Below, in pieces: positions 14,759-27,800 of a stretch of DNA of 64,000 nucleotides. Position numbers and translations under genes: made by a program. Origin of the DNA: Proteles cristata cristata (Eukaryota; Chordata; Mammalia; Carnivora; Hyaenidae). Positions within the stretch are counted from its first letter, which is position 1, and each line of letters starts with the position of its first letter. The notes below the pieces were generated by a model that worked only from the letters and a program-made list of their open reading frames with translations, was not told the origin of the DNA and did not search any database. The DNA is taken from the NCBI GenBank assembly GCA_017311185.1, contig JAESUZ010002605.1, forward strand, positions 62,001-126,000. The letters are read 5' to 3'.

Positions 14759-14776
14759 AAATAAATGTAAAGTACA

Positions 14777-15868
14777 AAAAACTGGATTTGGTGATTCAAT
14801 TCTAAATAGTGTTAGATGCTAGATGAATATGGCAGTGAGGATGCTTTGACTATAAATAGCAGAAAATTGAGATTTAAATAGGCTTAATTGGACATTATTT
14901 GAAAATTTACTAACTTACTTAACAAGATTCTCAAAAGAAGCTATGGGATGGACAGGAAAGAACATCTTCAGGGTTGGTTTATTTGGTGACAGGAAAAAAT
15001 ATTAATGACTCAATTAATTCCCATATCTCTGCTCTACCCCTAATGCCAAAATTTATTGGCTTTGCTCCTTGGATGACCCATAATTCAGACATCACATGGA
15101 GGCATGGTAATAAGAACCATCATCAAAAGAGATAAACTCTTTCCATATCTTCATTTCAAAGAGTGCTGAAATCTTTTCTATCAATTCCCTCAAAAAAATT
15201 TCCTTTCACACAACTTTGGCTCAAATTAAATCCCATGATTTGCTCAGACAGATTAGAATTTACTTGCTGGTACTAGAGATGGCTCAGACTCTCTCAGTAC
15301 AAAGGTGGATGGAAATCTGAACAAAATAAACTCTCTGGGGAAGATGTCAGGGATGGAAAGACAGGTTTGCATAGGCTACCTCAAGTGTATATTATCTACC
15401 TCAAGTATATTATCTACTGTTTTCAAATAATATAGTTTTCAAGAATGGTTTGCATTATAATTATCTAGATGAAATAAATATACTGATAGTCATTAGGAAA
15501 GCACTTACTAGTTTTCTACATTTGCCAAGACTCTGCTGGAAACTAGGAATAAAATGTTATTCTGATTCTTAGTGGTATAAATGTTAAAGACATCATTACA
15601 ATATAATTTTGCTACTTGTACTTTATTTTGCTTAGAGTTTATTGTCTTCTGAAAATTAATTAAAAACAAATCACATCATAAGGAGACCATCACTATTGGT
15701 CCTGAAACATAGAAATACTTCATGCAGAGGATTCCCATAAAAAGGACATTGTGATTTACAGGACACTGTTACCAAATCAAACTGTTCCCTACCTTAAATA
15801 GAAAGTCTTATATACTTGTTTTACAAAGTACACCCCAACTAGGTCAGTGGTAGAAGGGCAAATGACAG

Positions 15869-15870
<2 letters not shown>
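14777..15870. other. Unassigned non-coding DNA
   Basis: About 1.1 kb, AT-rich, no gene or clear repeat. A short local duplication 'ctacctcaagtgtatattat' / 'ctacctcaagtatattat' lies at 15378-15414. Confidence 0.4.

Positions 15871-15924
<54 letters not shown>
15871..15924. repeat. (CA)n microsatellite, about 27 units
   Basis: Uninterrupted CA array of about 53 bases, ending against the TSD of the next CanSINE. Likely highly variable between individuals. Confidence 0.98.
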
Positions 15925-15927
<3 letters not shown>

Positions 15928-15933
15928 CCTTCT

Positions 15934-16147
15934 TTTTTTTTTTTTTTTTATTTCTAGGAGAGAGAGAGAGAGAGACAGCATGAGCAGGGGAGGGTCAGAG
16001 AGAGAGGGAGTCACAGACTGAAACAGGCTCCAGGCTCTGAGCCGGCAGTCAGCACAGAGCCCGACGCGGGGCTCGAACCCACGAACCGCGAGATCATGAC
16101 CTAAGCGAAAGTCGGACGCTTAACCGACTAAGCCACCCAGGCGCCCC
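15934..16147 (-). repeat. CanSINE, young subfamily
   Basis: Minus-strand copy, nearly identical to those at 25893 and 40618, with intact CpGs (for example 'cccgacgcggggctcgaac'). TSD 'acagagccttct' / 'agagagccttct' (15922-15933, 16148-16159). It inserted next to the CA array. Confidence 0.96.
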
Positions 16148-16324
16148 AGAGAGCCTTCTAAAGAGAGCCAAACAATGTGGACAGGCAGGCAGAACAGCTG
16201 TCAGCCTTGCTTCCTAAATAAATAGCAGAGTATTAATAGGCCCCAATAAGATCAGGAAATACTGAGGTAAAGTTATGCAGAGCAATGTCTTAAGAACTTC
16301 TTTAAGCATTTAGTATGCTAATAT

Positions 16325-16520
16325 GCATTAATAAAAATAGCTAATATTAATTAAGAATTCACGGAATACCACAGGCATTGAATGCTTTAAATTTTGTGTT
16401 TAACCAACAAAATAATGCTATGAGGTAAGTACTTACTGTGTTTTCATTTTAAGATAAGAACCCTGAGCCCTTCTAGAAGCTGTGCTAGGAAAAATGTTCA
16501 GCAGGAGGCAGCTAGAATTT
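16325..16520 (+). repeat. MIR fragment
   Basis: Diverged but in order: 'aatagctaatatta', 'aataatgctatgaggtaagtact', 'ttcattttaagataagaaccctgag', as in the MIR central core. Confidence 0.65.
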
Positions 16521-16898
16521 TTCTATAATAATTCAAATACCTACTCAGATTTCAGGATTTTTTTTTTTCTAGAGCTGAAAAGAGGGTTTTCTATGAATAA
16601 GATTAAGATTTTCCCCAGAGAGCAACTCTGAGCTTGTTTTAGCAGATACAAAATAATTGTAACCTAAATCATTGTTAAGAGGATAAAGCTACTACAAAAA
16701 AATTAAAAATCTTGGTAAAGTATCCATACAGTATGTGAGCAATATGAGAAATGAGATGGCCTATTGCACAAAATTACACATCCCTAAGTTATTAACTACT
16801 TGATGCTTTACGTTGGAAATTCAGATATAAGTCCATTAAACGATACATCTGCAAAAGCGATTTTGATTTTTAGTGCAACGTCTGTGTTTTTTAGAGTT
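16521..16898. other. Unassigned non-coding DNA
   Basis: No recognised element. Confidence 0.4.
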
Positions 16899-16910
16899 AA
16901 GATTCTTATT

Positions 16911-17128
16911 TTTAAAAAATTTTTAATATTTATTTGTTTTTAAGAGACAGAGAGAGACAGAGCACAAATGAGAAGGGCAGAGAGAGAGTGAGAGAGGCAG
17001 AATCCAAAGCAGGCTCCAGGCTCTGAGCTGTCAGCACAGAGCCCGATGCAGGGCTTGAACCCATGAACTGTGAGATCATAACCTGAGCCGAAGTTGGATG
17101 CCCAACTGACTGGGCCACCAAGCACCCC
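16911..17128 (-). repeat. CanSINE, intermediate age
   Basis: Minus-strand SINE with a perfect 12-bp TSD 'aagattcttatt' (16899-16910, 17129-17140). Its antisense frames give two short open readings that are not genes. Confidence 0.95.
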
Positions 17129-17140
17129 AAGATTCTTATT

Positions 17141-18370
17141 CTGAATATAAACATTTACTATACATGTTTTATCCCCCTTCATAGGCTAACCCAAAATACA
17201 TTGTATATAAAAATGATGAATTGCACAATTACTAAAATAAACATAAGCAAATCAGCATAGAGTTTGGCCTATTTGTATTACTGCAGTAATGATGTAGGTA
17301 TTATAACTTTACAGTGTGATGTACCATAAGGAACTTATTAATATAGAAATGACACTTAAGACATTATACCTCCAAAGTCTAAATATAGTAGGCCCCTATT
17401 TGAGAAAAAAAAAATGAAAGACCAAAGTGGTACAAAAGATGTCCTATATAGTACTGTTTGTTCTCATAAGGGCTCTTGGGGAAAAAAAGCAATGAGTGAT
17501 TAAAAACATAAACACATTGTTGTATCTGGAAGTAAAGGGAAAGTAAAAAGAATATCCAAGACTCTGATATCCCTCCCAGCTTTGTAAAAATATCCAACAC
17601 ATACTTCATAGAATTAAAAAGATACACAATTGCTTTAGATACACATGATGCTTTGCTATTAATCATATTAATATTCAATATGCTGACATTTGCAGTACAG
17701 AATTTTAGAGGCATAAAATAGGCTGTCTTTACAGGATTTAGAACTACTAAAGGGTCAAATAAATTGTGTATTTAAAACGATTTTTTTGTTAGTTTTAATC
17801 TTGAAAGTAGCTATGAACTATGCCTTGGAGCACTTAACAATATTTAATCTGTAAAAACATGGCAAATGGTAAATCCTCACAATAGCTTGGCAGGAACATA
17901 TGCTCTACAAGAGATAAGTGTAATAAGTATATTCTGCATTGTATTTCACTTTTAATTTCAGGTTCTTTAGGGTGAACTGTATTTTGAATTTTAAGAATTC
18001 TGTTCATCTCATTGCAATAAATTCTGATGTATCCACAATTATTACTTCTTATAGGCATTTTTTACAAGGAAAAAATACCAATTCTTATTATCACCTTAAA
18101 TTGCCTGATGAATGGTCAATTTTTTGGCTTCACTTCTTCCCTTACATATGATTCTTTTAAAAGAACTGTTTGACATCTGCCCCATATCAGTCTGCTTTGC
18201 ATCAAGCTATTCTATGCTAATGTTTGCTAGTTAAATTGGAATATGGTTTCATCAGTGCATGTGATGCTCTATATCACATGCTTTGATCATGCCACAATGT
18301 AAATCGACTACTGGTGATTCAAGTTATATTAAGTGATTTCTGTCTCTGAGTGTTTTCTACAGGGATATTT
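17141..18370. other. Unassigned AT-rich DNA
   Basis: 1.2 kb. A minus-strand frame of 111 codons (17379-17714) is rich in Phe, Leu, Ile and Ser, as AT-rich chance frames are; no family is recognised. Confidence 0.4.
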
Positions 18371-18383
18371 TGCATGTTACATT

Positions 18384-18599
18384 AAAAAAAGTTTTTTAAT
18401 GTGTTTTGGTTTTGAAAGACAGAGAGAGACACAAAGTGCAAGTGGGGAAGGAGCAGAGAGGGAGACACAGAATCTGAAACAAGCTCCAGGCTCTGAGCTG
18501 TCAGCACAGTGCTGGGCGCAAGACTCAGACTCACGAATTGAGAGATCATGACTTGAGCCAAAGTCAGAGGCCTAACTGACGGAGCCATCCAGAGGCCCC
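18384..18599 (-). repeat. CanSINE, older copy
   Basis: Minus-strand SINE with several changes in the tRNA-like part ('ggagccatccagaggcccc'). TSD 'tgcatgttacatt' / 'tcgcatgttatttt' (18371-18383, 18600-18613). Confidence 0.92.
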
Positions 18600-18613
18600 T
18601 CGCATGTTATTTT

Positions 18614-20284
18614 AAGATGAATATAATTTACATGGTTCTATGAACCTCTTATAGGAGACTGAGGAATCTTGTAGTTGTAAGTATGAATTGTCTGCTCTCT
18701 CTTGAGAAGTTTGAATGGCAACTAGTCAATACTGAAACTGGGCCCTCAGCAGCACAGCCTCCAATTTGTCAGAAAGTATGTTAAAAATTAATCTGAGTAT
18801 GTGGTAAAACTATTGATAGTTCCAAACGCAGAGTGTTTTCCTCATGAAAGTAAACTAGTAAATAAATAAATATTTTTGTAGGAAAAAGTACATTTCTTTG
18901 CCATTATTGTGTGCATATACATATATTTTAGCAAACTGACACACAATCCTGTTGACCTTTTGACCTTCGCCTGAACATGAACTTTATATCAATTCTTTGA
19001 AACACTGTACACAGATTCCTTTGAGAGTGTATTATATTTAAGCATCTAATCTGGAGAGTAAAATATAATAACCTGCAGCGTAGTAACCTTGAGCTTTGAA
19101 TGGAAAAATAATCTATGACATAACTGAGGTCATAGAAATGCAGACGAAGTTGGAACAATTACCCCCTCCCCTTCTCAGCTCTAATATTTTCATAAACTAT
19201 TAATTTTCCCTAGTTTTCCCCACCAAAGTTCAGTGTGCGTTTGGACACCGAAGGCAAGTCATAACTCCCTCAATGGATGGGAGTTTTCCATGAGGAAAAA
19301 AAGAGCTTTGGATGAGGTGGAAAATTTCATATAAGCGTGTTCAAGAAAACATATATGTCATCTATCTATCTATCATCTATCTATCTATGTCCCCATCTTC
19401 ATTTATCTGATGACGTATTATGGAATATTGTGTCAATATGGATACAATATGGAATATTAGATACAATCAATTGTCCTGGTATATGTGTGGTTATTGAACA
19501 GTAACAAATTTTGCCGTGTGGGACTTTGGTGGAGGGATACATCAAAGAGATAAATAGAAATTCTTGAGGATTTCAAGGAACTGAGAGAGGCTCATGTGAC
19601 TTTGGGTGAAGAGAGATATGCTCTCCTAAAACTCTATGGACAAGAGGAATACCACATTGCTAAGGATCCACACTGATATGTAATCAAGTTATTTCTTACA
19701 AGGATATTCTCTGGGCTTATGGACTTTGGCATTAGCAAAAAATCAGTATGTATAGTAAGTCTCAAGAACCTAATGAAGAAATAAAATGGACAATTCTCTG
19801 TCTAGGCACTAATGCCTCTATCTAGGTCTGGTGATTCAATCAGGGAACACAGTTGAAGGATGAAGACATGGCTTAGCTAGGTTCTGGAATTTCAGCCCAG
19901 CATTGTCATTCCCTGCTACCTCATTCTGCCTAGAGGTTAATTTGGGAAGAGGTAGAGTGCACTGTATTATTTCAATAGGTCTCCTCACAGGATATTGGAA
20001 AGATGTCAGCTTGCGAGATTACACAAAATGCTCCCAAGAATTTTTGCCCTGGGGCTGAGCACTGTCTCTTTCATTGCTTTTCTCATTCTTCAGGGAAGGT
20101 AGAGTAACTTCCACTTTTAGCTCTCGAAGTCCAAATCCTAGGAAATGCCTCAGTCCAGACAAACATGCCTACCTATTACCCTGACATGTATGCTGAATTC
20201 TGGCCTTGCATTCCCAAGTCTTCTGTACGTTATAGACTAACTTCTCAAGCAGAATTTCATACTCAAAAATCCACAATGTATTAG
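18614..20284. other. Unassigned non-coding DNA with a short (ATCT)n
   Basis: 1.7 kb with no gene or interspersed repeat recognised. It holds a small imperfect ATCT array at 19357-19389. Confidence 0.4.
19357..19389. repeat. (ATCT)n microsatellite
   Basis: About eight ATCT units with one shift. Confidence 0.9.
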
Positions 20285-20515
20285 AATAATAATAGCTAAT
20301 AGATATTTCACATGCACTATATGCCAAGCACTATTATTAACACTTGGATAATATTGACTTCTTAATGCTTAGGGCTTCAAAACAGCTTTGTGAATACTTA
20401 CTTTCCTTCAAAATGAGAAAATGAGAAATAGAAAGAAAAACAGCTAAATAGCAGAATGGGAATTAACAATGTGGAGCCAGAATCCTCAGACTTAGCCATC
20501 TTCTGATACTATTCC
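20285..20515 (+). repeat. MIR copy
   Basis: Landmarks in order: 'aataatagctaatag', 'actatatgccaagcactatt', 'cttcaaaatgagaaaatgag', 'tggagccagaatcctcagac'. Old and diverged. Confidence 0.7.
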
Positions 20516-20564
20516 TTGTACCACCTTTAACAACACTAAGTTCCTCTTTCAGGTTTTAATAATA

Positions 20565-20597
20565 ACAAAGATAATAATAATAATAGTAGTAATATAC
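20565..20597. repeat. (AAT)n microsatellite, imperfect
   Basis: AAT/AGT trinucleotide run following the MIR. Confidence 0.85.
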
Positions 20598-20939
20598 TAA
20601 ATCTGGGTCTCTTAGGCTCAAAATCTCAGATTTTTCACTTCTTCCTCTACTTTGCTGATGTTTTCTTTTTTTCTGTTACAACTGTTTGTAGTCTAACTTA
20701 GGTCATTATATCTACCTGGTAGAACAAATCCAAAATTTTCCTTTAGAGATATTTCCACTACATCACATATAAGTATGCTATATTCTTATAATGCCACTGA
20801 TAATGTAACATTATATGAATATAGTACAGTTTGTTTGCAATATGTCTACACTTTGCAGTATCTAACTTTTAAACATTTGCCAACATGACATTAGGAAAAG
20901 TGAACACTTAATACATGTTACAAATATTCTCTGGTCTTA

Positions 20940-22700
20940 TGACTTTTGACTTTTAAAGACATATTTTTGCCGTTCAAATTTTGACTTTCTACTTGGTTAA
21001 ATTTTTTCTCAGAGGTTTCTTTATTTTCTTATGTGCATAAAGAGTTATTACTCACACAAGATTATGAAGAAATATTTCTATTTTCTTCTGCTACATTTAA
21101 GTTGTCTGTTTACATATGCATTCATTTTTTTGTTTGTGTGGGTGTTTATTGTAGTTATTATTTGCTTTTTTATTGTTAGCTTATTTTACATTTAAACTTT
21201 TGCTCCATCTAGAATTTGTTCTTACACAGGTCAGAAAATAGGCTCTTTCCCCGCCTCAGATGCTTCTCCAAGTAGATCCAAGACAATATATTGAAAATAT
21301 TTTCTTCACTGATTTGAAATATACCCTTTATAATAATTTCTAGTGATTTCCAATTTTCTTGGATTTTCCTGTTATACACTTATGTTGATGACAAATAATT
21401 CACTTTCCCCTTCTCTTCCTAAATATTTCATTGTTTTCTTGCCCAATGTCACTGTTGTCTACACCCAGAATATAATAATAAGTATGGTGACAGTGGATAT
21501 CTTTATCTTGTTCCTAATTTGAATGACTATTTCTAATTTTATCATTCTAATTTTCATAATTTTATCATTAGGGTTTATTTTTAAACTTAGATTTTTAAAA
21601 AAACAAATGTGTTGTAAATTTCATCATTTTTTTTCAGCATCTGTGGAAACTATCAGTTTTTCTCATTTGACCTATTAATATGGTGAAATATATTAATGTT
21701 TTGCTAACACCAACCCCTCTGGGCATTTGTAGAATCGCCTTGCTTGGTTGTTATGTGTTTCTATTTGCAAATACTTTATGTTGCCTTAGCATCAATACCA
21801 CCAATATTTACAACAGAAATTGGCCTATAGTCACTTTTTATATTTATATAAATATATTTATAAGGTTTTAATGTCAATTTTAGAACACATTTCATAAAAA
21901 GTGTCTGGGAGCTATCTTTCTCTAGGTACTGTAATAGTTTAAACCTTCTCAACTTGTATCTGGCTTAAGTAACACTATCAACAACACCTGGGAGATTGCT
22001 AGACTCTTAGATCTTACTCAAAGCAACTGAAGTCAAAGCTGCATTTTAATAACATCTCCAGGTGTTTTTGTAAGTTTGAGAACAGTAGTATGAATATTAT
22101 AGAAATTCTATGTTTTTGAGGGGTTAGTAGAATTTGCCTGCAGTGTTCCACATGTTTTTATATTTAGAGAGGGCAAGGGGCAGCTGTTTGACAAGTTTTC
22201 TCCTTTTTTAAACCCAAAGTTCATCTGTTTATTTTACCAATTCCAGAGTCAGTGACTAGTTTATATTTTTCTAGAAAAAGAAAAATTAAATGTGCAGGAC
22301 TGTAAGCGAAGTATTCTCTTTTACTTACTTATCTTAATGTTTTGCATATTTTTTATTTCTCTTTCTTTCTTATTATAAATTTTGTGCATTTGGGATTTTC
22401 TCCTTTATTCTAGATTATGTGACTTATTTGTTTACTTCTATTTTCAAAGAAGCAGACTTGTATGTTGGTTAGTTTGATGGTTTTCTTATTCATCAATTTC
22501 TGTATACAGATTTTATTTCTTTCCTTTGGTTTCCTTTCCTTAATCTTTTTCCTAATTTAAGATTATAATATTTAATATATACTTTCCTATTTTTTTCTGT
22601 TTACAATTTTCCTTTTTGCACAGACTTTACTTAACTCTCTTATTGAAAATGTCATCTTTTTCTTATCATTTTTTCTCCAGAAATCTTTCATATTTTTCAT
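20940..22700 (-). mobile_element. Ancient L1, antisense, split by MER5A
   Basis: On the plus strand the order of antisense L1 ORF2 text is visible, though very diverged: 'tagaatttgttcttacacaggt' (21211), 'tgatttgaaatatacccttta' (21310), 'agaaattggcctatagtcac' (21815), 'tttcaaagaagcagac' (22443). Many gaps and stops. Edges are uncertain by about 100 bases. Confidence 0.6.
21945..22095 (+). mobile_element. MER5A (hAT-Charlie) copy
   Basis: 'cttctcaacttgtatctgg', 'acacctgggagattgctagact', 'agctgcattttaataacatctccaggtg' and 'agtttgagaacagtagt' follow the order of MER5A, a short non-autonomous DNA transposon. It interrupts the ancient L1, which resumes near 22095. Confidence 0.75.
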
Positions 22701-23381
22701 AATCATTTTATTTTTTTCTATGCTTTTTTAAAAAAATTTAAATTCAAGTTAGTTAAAATATAGTGTAGTATAGGTCTCAGAAGTAGAATTTAGTGATTCA
22801 TCACTTATATGTAACACCCATAGCTCATCCCAATAAGTGCCCTCCTTAGTACCCAACACCAATTTAGGCCTTCCTCCCATCCACCTCCCCTTCCACAACC
22901 CTCAGTTTGTTCTCTGTATTTAAGAGTCTCTTATGGTGTTCCTCCCTCTCTGTTTTTATATTATTTCATTTTTCATTCCCTTTTCCTATGTTCATCTTTT
23001 TTATTTCTTAAATTACACATTTGAGTGAAATCACATGATGTTTGTCTTTCTCTGACTGACTTATTTCACTTTGCATAATACATTCTAGTACCATCCATAT
23101 TGTTACAAATGGCAAGATTTCATTCTTTTTGATAATATATGATGTTATAATATATATTATATATATAATTTAATATTACTCAGCGATCATATATATATCA
23201 CCTCTTCTTTATCCATTCATCAGTTGATGGACATTGGGCTCTTTCCATAATTTGTCTATTGCTGATAACACTGCTATAAACATTGAGGTGCATATGCCCC
23301 TTAGAATTAGCAGTTTTGTATCCTTTGGATAAATACCTAGTAGTGCAATGGCAGGGTTGTAGGGTAGTTCTAGTTTTAATT

Positions 23382-23586
23382 AAAAAATTTTTAATGTTTA
23401 TTTACTTTTTGAGAGAGGGAGAGCACACGAGAGGTGCAGGGGCAGAGAGAGAGGGAGACACAGAGTCTGAATCAGGCTTCAGGCTCTGAACTGTCACCAC
23501 AGAGGCCGATGTGGGGCTCACAAACCACAAGATCATGACCTGAGCCAAAGTCTTACACTTACCAAACTGAGCTACCCAGGTGGCCC
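23382..23586 (-). repeat. CanSINE, older copy
   Basis: Minus-strand SINE inside the L1 3' region. TSD 'ctagttttaatt' / 'tatttttaaact' (23370-23381, 23587-23598). The L1 reads on directly across it. Confidence 0.92.
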
Positions 23587-24731
23587 TATTTTTAAACTTT
23601 GAGGAACCTCCATACTGTTTTCCAGAGGGCTAAAAAAGTTTGCATTCCCACAAACAGTGCAAAAGGGTTCCTCTTTCTCTGCATCCTCGCCAACATCTGT
23701 TGTTGCTTGAGTTGTTAATTTTAGCCATTTTGATAAGTGTGAAGTGGTTTCTCATTGTGGTTTTGTTTGTATTACCCTGATGATGAGTGATGTTTAGCAT
23801 CTATTCATGTGTCTGTTAGCCATCTGGATGTCTTCTTTGGAAGTGTCTATTCATGTCTTTGGCCCATTTTTCACTGAGTATTTGTTTTCTGGGGTGTTGA
23901 GTTTGGTAAGTTTTTTATAGATTTTGGATACTAACCCTTTATCAGATATGTCATTTGAAAATATTTTCTCCCACTCCATCAGATGCCTTTTAATTTTGTT
24001 CATTGTTTCCTTTGCTGTGCAGAAGCTTTTCATCTTGATGGGGTCTCAGTGTTCATTTTTGTTTTTGTTTCCCTTATCTCTGGAGACATGTTGAATAAGA
24101 AGTTGCTGCAGCTGAGGTCAAAGAGGTTGATGCCTGTTTTCGCCTCTAGGATTCTGATGGCTTCCTGTCTTATGCTTAAGTCTTTCATTCATTTCGAGTT
24201 TATTTTTGTGTATGGTGTAAGCAAGTGGTCCAGGTTCATTCTTCTGCATGTCGTTGTCCAGTTTTTCCTACACCATTTGCTGAAGAGACTGTTTATTTCC
24301 ATTGGATATTCCTTTCTGCTTTGTCAAAGATTAGTTGGCCATACGTTTGTGGGTCCATTTCTGGGTTATCTATTCTGTTCCACTGATCTATATGTCTGTT
24401 TTTGTGTCAGCAGCATAATGTCTTGATGATTACAGCTTTGTAACACAGCTTGAAGGCCAGGATTCTGATGTCTCCATCTCTGGTTTTCTTTTTCAAAATT
24501 ACTTTTGCTATTTGGGATCTTTTCTAGTTCCATACAAATTTTAGAATTGTTTGTTCTAGCTCTGTGAAGAATTCCGGTGTTACTTTGATAGGAACTGCAT
24601 TGAAAGTGTAGATTGCTTTGGGCAGTATAGATGTTTTAGCAATATTTGTTTTGCCATTTCTTCGTGTCTTCTTCAATTGCTTTCATAAGCATTGTATAGT
24701 TTTCAACATATAGATCATTTACCTTTTTAGC

Positions 24732-24733
24732 AT

Positions 24734-24764
<31 letters not shown>

Positions 24765-24768
24765 TTAC
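24732..24768. repeat. (TTTA)n microsatellite
   Basis: About nine TTTA units within the L1 ORF2 region, near an expanded T-run. Confidence 0.95.
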
Positions 24769-24902
24769 CTATTTAGTATTTATTCCTAGGTATTCTAAGG
24801 GTTTTTTTTTTTTTTTTTTTGGTGCAATTGTAAATGGGATTGGTTTCTTGATTTCTCTTTCTGCTGCTTCATTATTGGTGTGTAGAAATGCCACAGATTT
24901 GT

Positions 24903-25892
24903 TCGGAGAATATGGTCTAGTAATTTCAACAATTTGGAATTTAAGAAAGCGTCTCCTTCAGGGCTTAACATTTGGTCAATGTTTCATGGGAACTGGAAAA
25001 GATTATTTCTTTTCTCTTAGGATACAATATAATGTGCTCATTAGCTTTATTTCATTGTTAATAGCATTTGTATCCTTAGTTTTTTTGTTTGCTTGATTTG
25101 TCTTGCATTGAGAAGAGTCCCCACACCCTCTCAAAAAAGGTTAAGGATAAATACCCTTCTATGACTGATTTGTCTCTTTATACACATGTTTCCTGCAGGT
25201 TTTATTTTATTGGTTTTGAGTCTATGTTATTTTGTGTAAAATATTTATGTCAAAGATTATGCGGATTTGGGATTGTATTTTTGTATCATGTCATAAATTC
25301 AACATATACATATATTGATAACCAATTCCCTGCTTGCTTTATTGCTTAATCTTGGCATTTGCTTCATTGTCTTTGGTTATATTTTCACTTTTACCTGGGG
25401 ATTGCAATATAAATTTGTTTTAGATTTATGTTATAGAAGTATGGTTGACTTTCACCTCTATATTGGTAAGAGAAATACTTTCAATATATATGTATAAAAT
25501 TTGACAATACTTTTTATTTGCTAAATTAATTTATCTCAAGTACAATAATACAATAGATTTATTACATTAGTAATATGATGGACATATTACATATTGTCTT
25601 AATCATCTCATTGCAGGTTAGATTTTTTTTTCTGTTTTGAATATAACCTATTTCTGTTATTTGTCATATCATCCATTTGTTCTCTGGTTTTAGTTTATAC
25701 ATATTATACATATTTAGTTTATACATATTTCTCATACTTTGATGGTTTAGAACAGTATTTTTATTTTCTTGTAAAAAACACTTAAATAAATTATATTTAA
25801 ATTTCTATGCTTCCTCTATTACAATAGAAGAAGAAAGCAGGATATATTTTTTTCTTCTACTTATTTCTTCATACTTTAACTTCCTGATTTTT
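24903..25892. other. Unassigned AT-rich DNA, possibly ancient antisense L1
   Basis: T-rich; some phrases such as 'cttttacctggggattgcaata' (25390) recall antisense text upstream of ORF2 in old L1s. Not firm enough to classify. Confidence 0.35.
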
Positions 25893-26122
25893 TTTTAATT
25901 TTAAAAAAAGAAATTTTTTTTTTAATTTATTTCTAGGAGAGAGAGAGAGACAGCATGAGCAGGGGAGGGTCAGAGAGAGAGGGCGTCACAGACTGAAACA
26001 GGCTCCAGGCTCTGAGCTGGCAGTCAGCACAGAGCCCGACGAGGGGCTCGAACCCACGAACCGTGAGATCATGACCCAAGCGAAAGTCGGACGCTTAACC
26101 GACTAAGCCACCCAGGCGCCCC
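25893..26122 (-). repeat. CanSINE, young subfamily
   Basis: Minus-strand copy with intact boxes and long A-rich end. TSD 'ctttaacttcctgattttt' repeated at 25874-25892 and 26122-26140, 18-19 bases perfect. A very recent insertion. Confidence 0.97.
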
Positions 26123-26140
26123 TTTAACTTCCTGATTTTT

Positions 26141-27359
26141 GTTTAAAAGTTTTTGTGTAGTTAAGACTTTTAATTCTTTTCTCTTACCTTTAACTCCCGC
26201 TAATGTTTCACTTACGTATATAAGTGAATTTAGTATCTCTCCATTCCTGAGCTCTTCATTTTGATATATTTCGCAGCAGATTTTCATCATTCACTCATTT
26301 TTGTAAAAGAGGTGTATAGGCACTACAGTTTTGGAATTTTACCATATTTGGAAATGTTTTTTCTCTTGCTCTTTCACTTGAAGACAAATTTTACGAAATT
26401 TAGTACCTTGAAGGTTTTATGGGAACTTTTATCACTGTCACCTACCATTCAATACTGTGGTGTAGGAGTCTGAGATCACCATGTCCTTGTCATCTGTAAC
26501 CCAGCAGTTTGCCGGAATGTCCAAAGGATACTACTGTTGGAAGATGGGAGGACTGCCAGAATACATCTCCATACTGATCATTCTGGATCAACTTTTCTTA
26601 TGGAACAGCATGACTTTTAAGTTTTTTTATAATGTCATACTTTATTTCAGGAAGAAAATAAAACTTTTCTTCCAAAATAAAATTACAAGTGATTTTATCT
26701 CAGCCTAACTTATTCTTGTAGAAATGCAAGTTAGGCATAGTTGCATTTATTTTATATCAATTAGTTTATCTCTGATCATTTCTAGCTTTTCGTTGTCATT
26801 TCATTTTGATTTATCAAGCCTGTGTTTGATGCCTCTTAATATTTTTCAATAGTGTTTCTTCTCATTTTGTTGCCTTCATTTCGATAATGATTTCTTCCCC
26901 TACCCTTTCTTGCAATTGGTCATGTATTTTTACAAATTATATTATATTTGACAACTCTATTTTGGAATTAATGATTGTTATATTTCCTTTTTTTGTTGTT
27001 GTTATTGTCATTAGGAATGGAAATAGAGTAAGAAATATTTATTCTACCAATATGCCCATTACTTTAAAAAATTAACCTTTTATCTTTTGTCAAAATATTG
27101 ATATAAAAGAGGTAAAATCAAAAAGAGAATTCCACTTCTACTGACGATAGAGTGCTCTGTATTAGACTAACACTCTCACTAAGAACCACAATGACAGCTT
27201 TAAAAAGGAGAAAAGGAGAGAGAGGAAGGAAGGAAGGGAGAGAGAAAATAATGGGAACAGAAGGGAAACTATATCTCATGTTTCTTTTTTCTATTATTTC
27301 TTGCTTGCAAGAGTGATTGAGCATCTTCTATTAAGTGGACACTTTATTTCTTCTGTGAT
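26141..27359. other. Unassigned AT-rich DNA with a purine tract
   Basis: 1.2 kb with no gene recognised. A (GGAA)-rich purine tract lies at 27207-27248. It may belong to ancient antisense L1 sequence. Confidence 0.35.
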
Positions 27360-27695
27360 TTGCTCTATGTGTCTGTTCCCCATTGCCCCCCTACCCCAAC
27401 TAGATGCCTATAGAAAATAAAAGTTCTTCATATCCTAGATTACTAATCATTTGTCAATTAGATTATTGCAAACAGCTTCTCTCAGTCTGTAATTGGCTAT
27501 TTTACACCTGCTGGTATTGTTTTGGTGAAAATAAATTTCAGATTATGATCATAGACACATATGTCAATCTTTTATTAATGAATTTTGTTTTTTGCATCTG
27601 TCAAAGAAATATGCATTTACTCTTAGGTTGTAATGATAATTTTCTATATTCCCCTTCAGGTTTTAAAATAAAGTTTTACTTTTGAACTATCTGTG

Positions 27696-27722
27696 GAATT
27701 AATTAATTAATTAATTAATTAT
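27696..27722. repeat. (AATT)n microsatellite
   Basis: Six to seven AATT units, self-complementary. Confidence 0.95.
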
Positions 27723-27800
27723 TAGTTTTTGTATAGGTTAAGAGGTAGAGATTCAGTTTTAATTTTCTTCCATGGATAACCTATTTTCCTAATACTGTTT

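Larger units (their letters stand above)
22731..24902 (-). mobile_element. Carnivore L1, 5'-truncated, antisense, split by a CanSINE
   Basis: Antisense carnivore L1. The 3' UTR is at 22731-23200 ('gctcatcccaataagtgcc', 'ggttgatgg'-type complement), and ORF2 codes from about 23640 to 24900. A minus-strand open frame at 23851-24033 reads [20 protein letters not shown], typical of the ORF2 C-terminal part. Frames are broken elsewhere, so it is inactive. It has an AT dinucleotide expansion at 23131-23200 and a T19 run at 24802-24820. The plus-strand 147-codon frame at 23983 is its shadow. Confidence 0.85.

Noticed and set aside
23983..24426. 147-codon plus-strand open frame
   Set aside because: It is the antisense of L1 ORF2 coding sequence; the minus strand carries the recognisable ORF2 residues.
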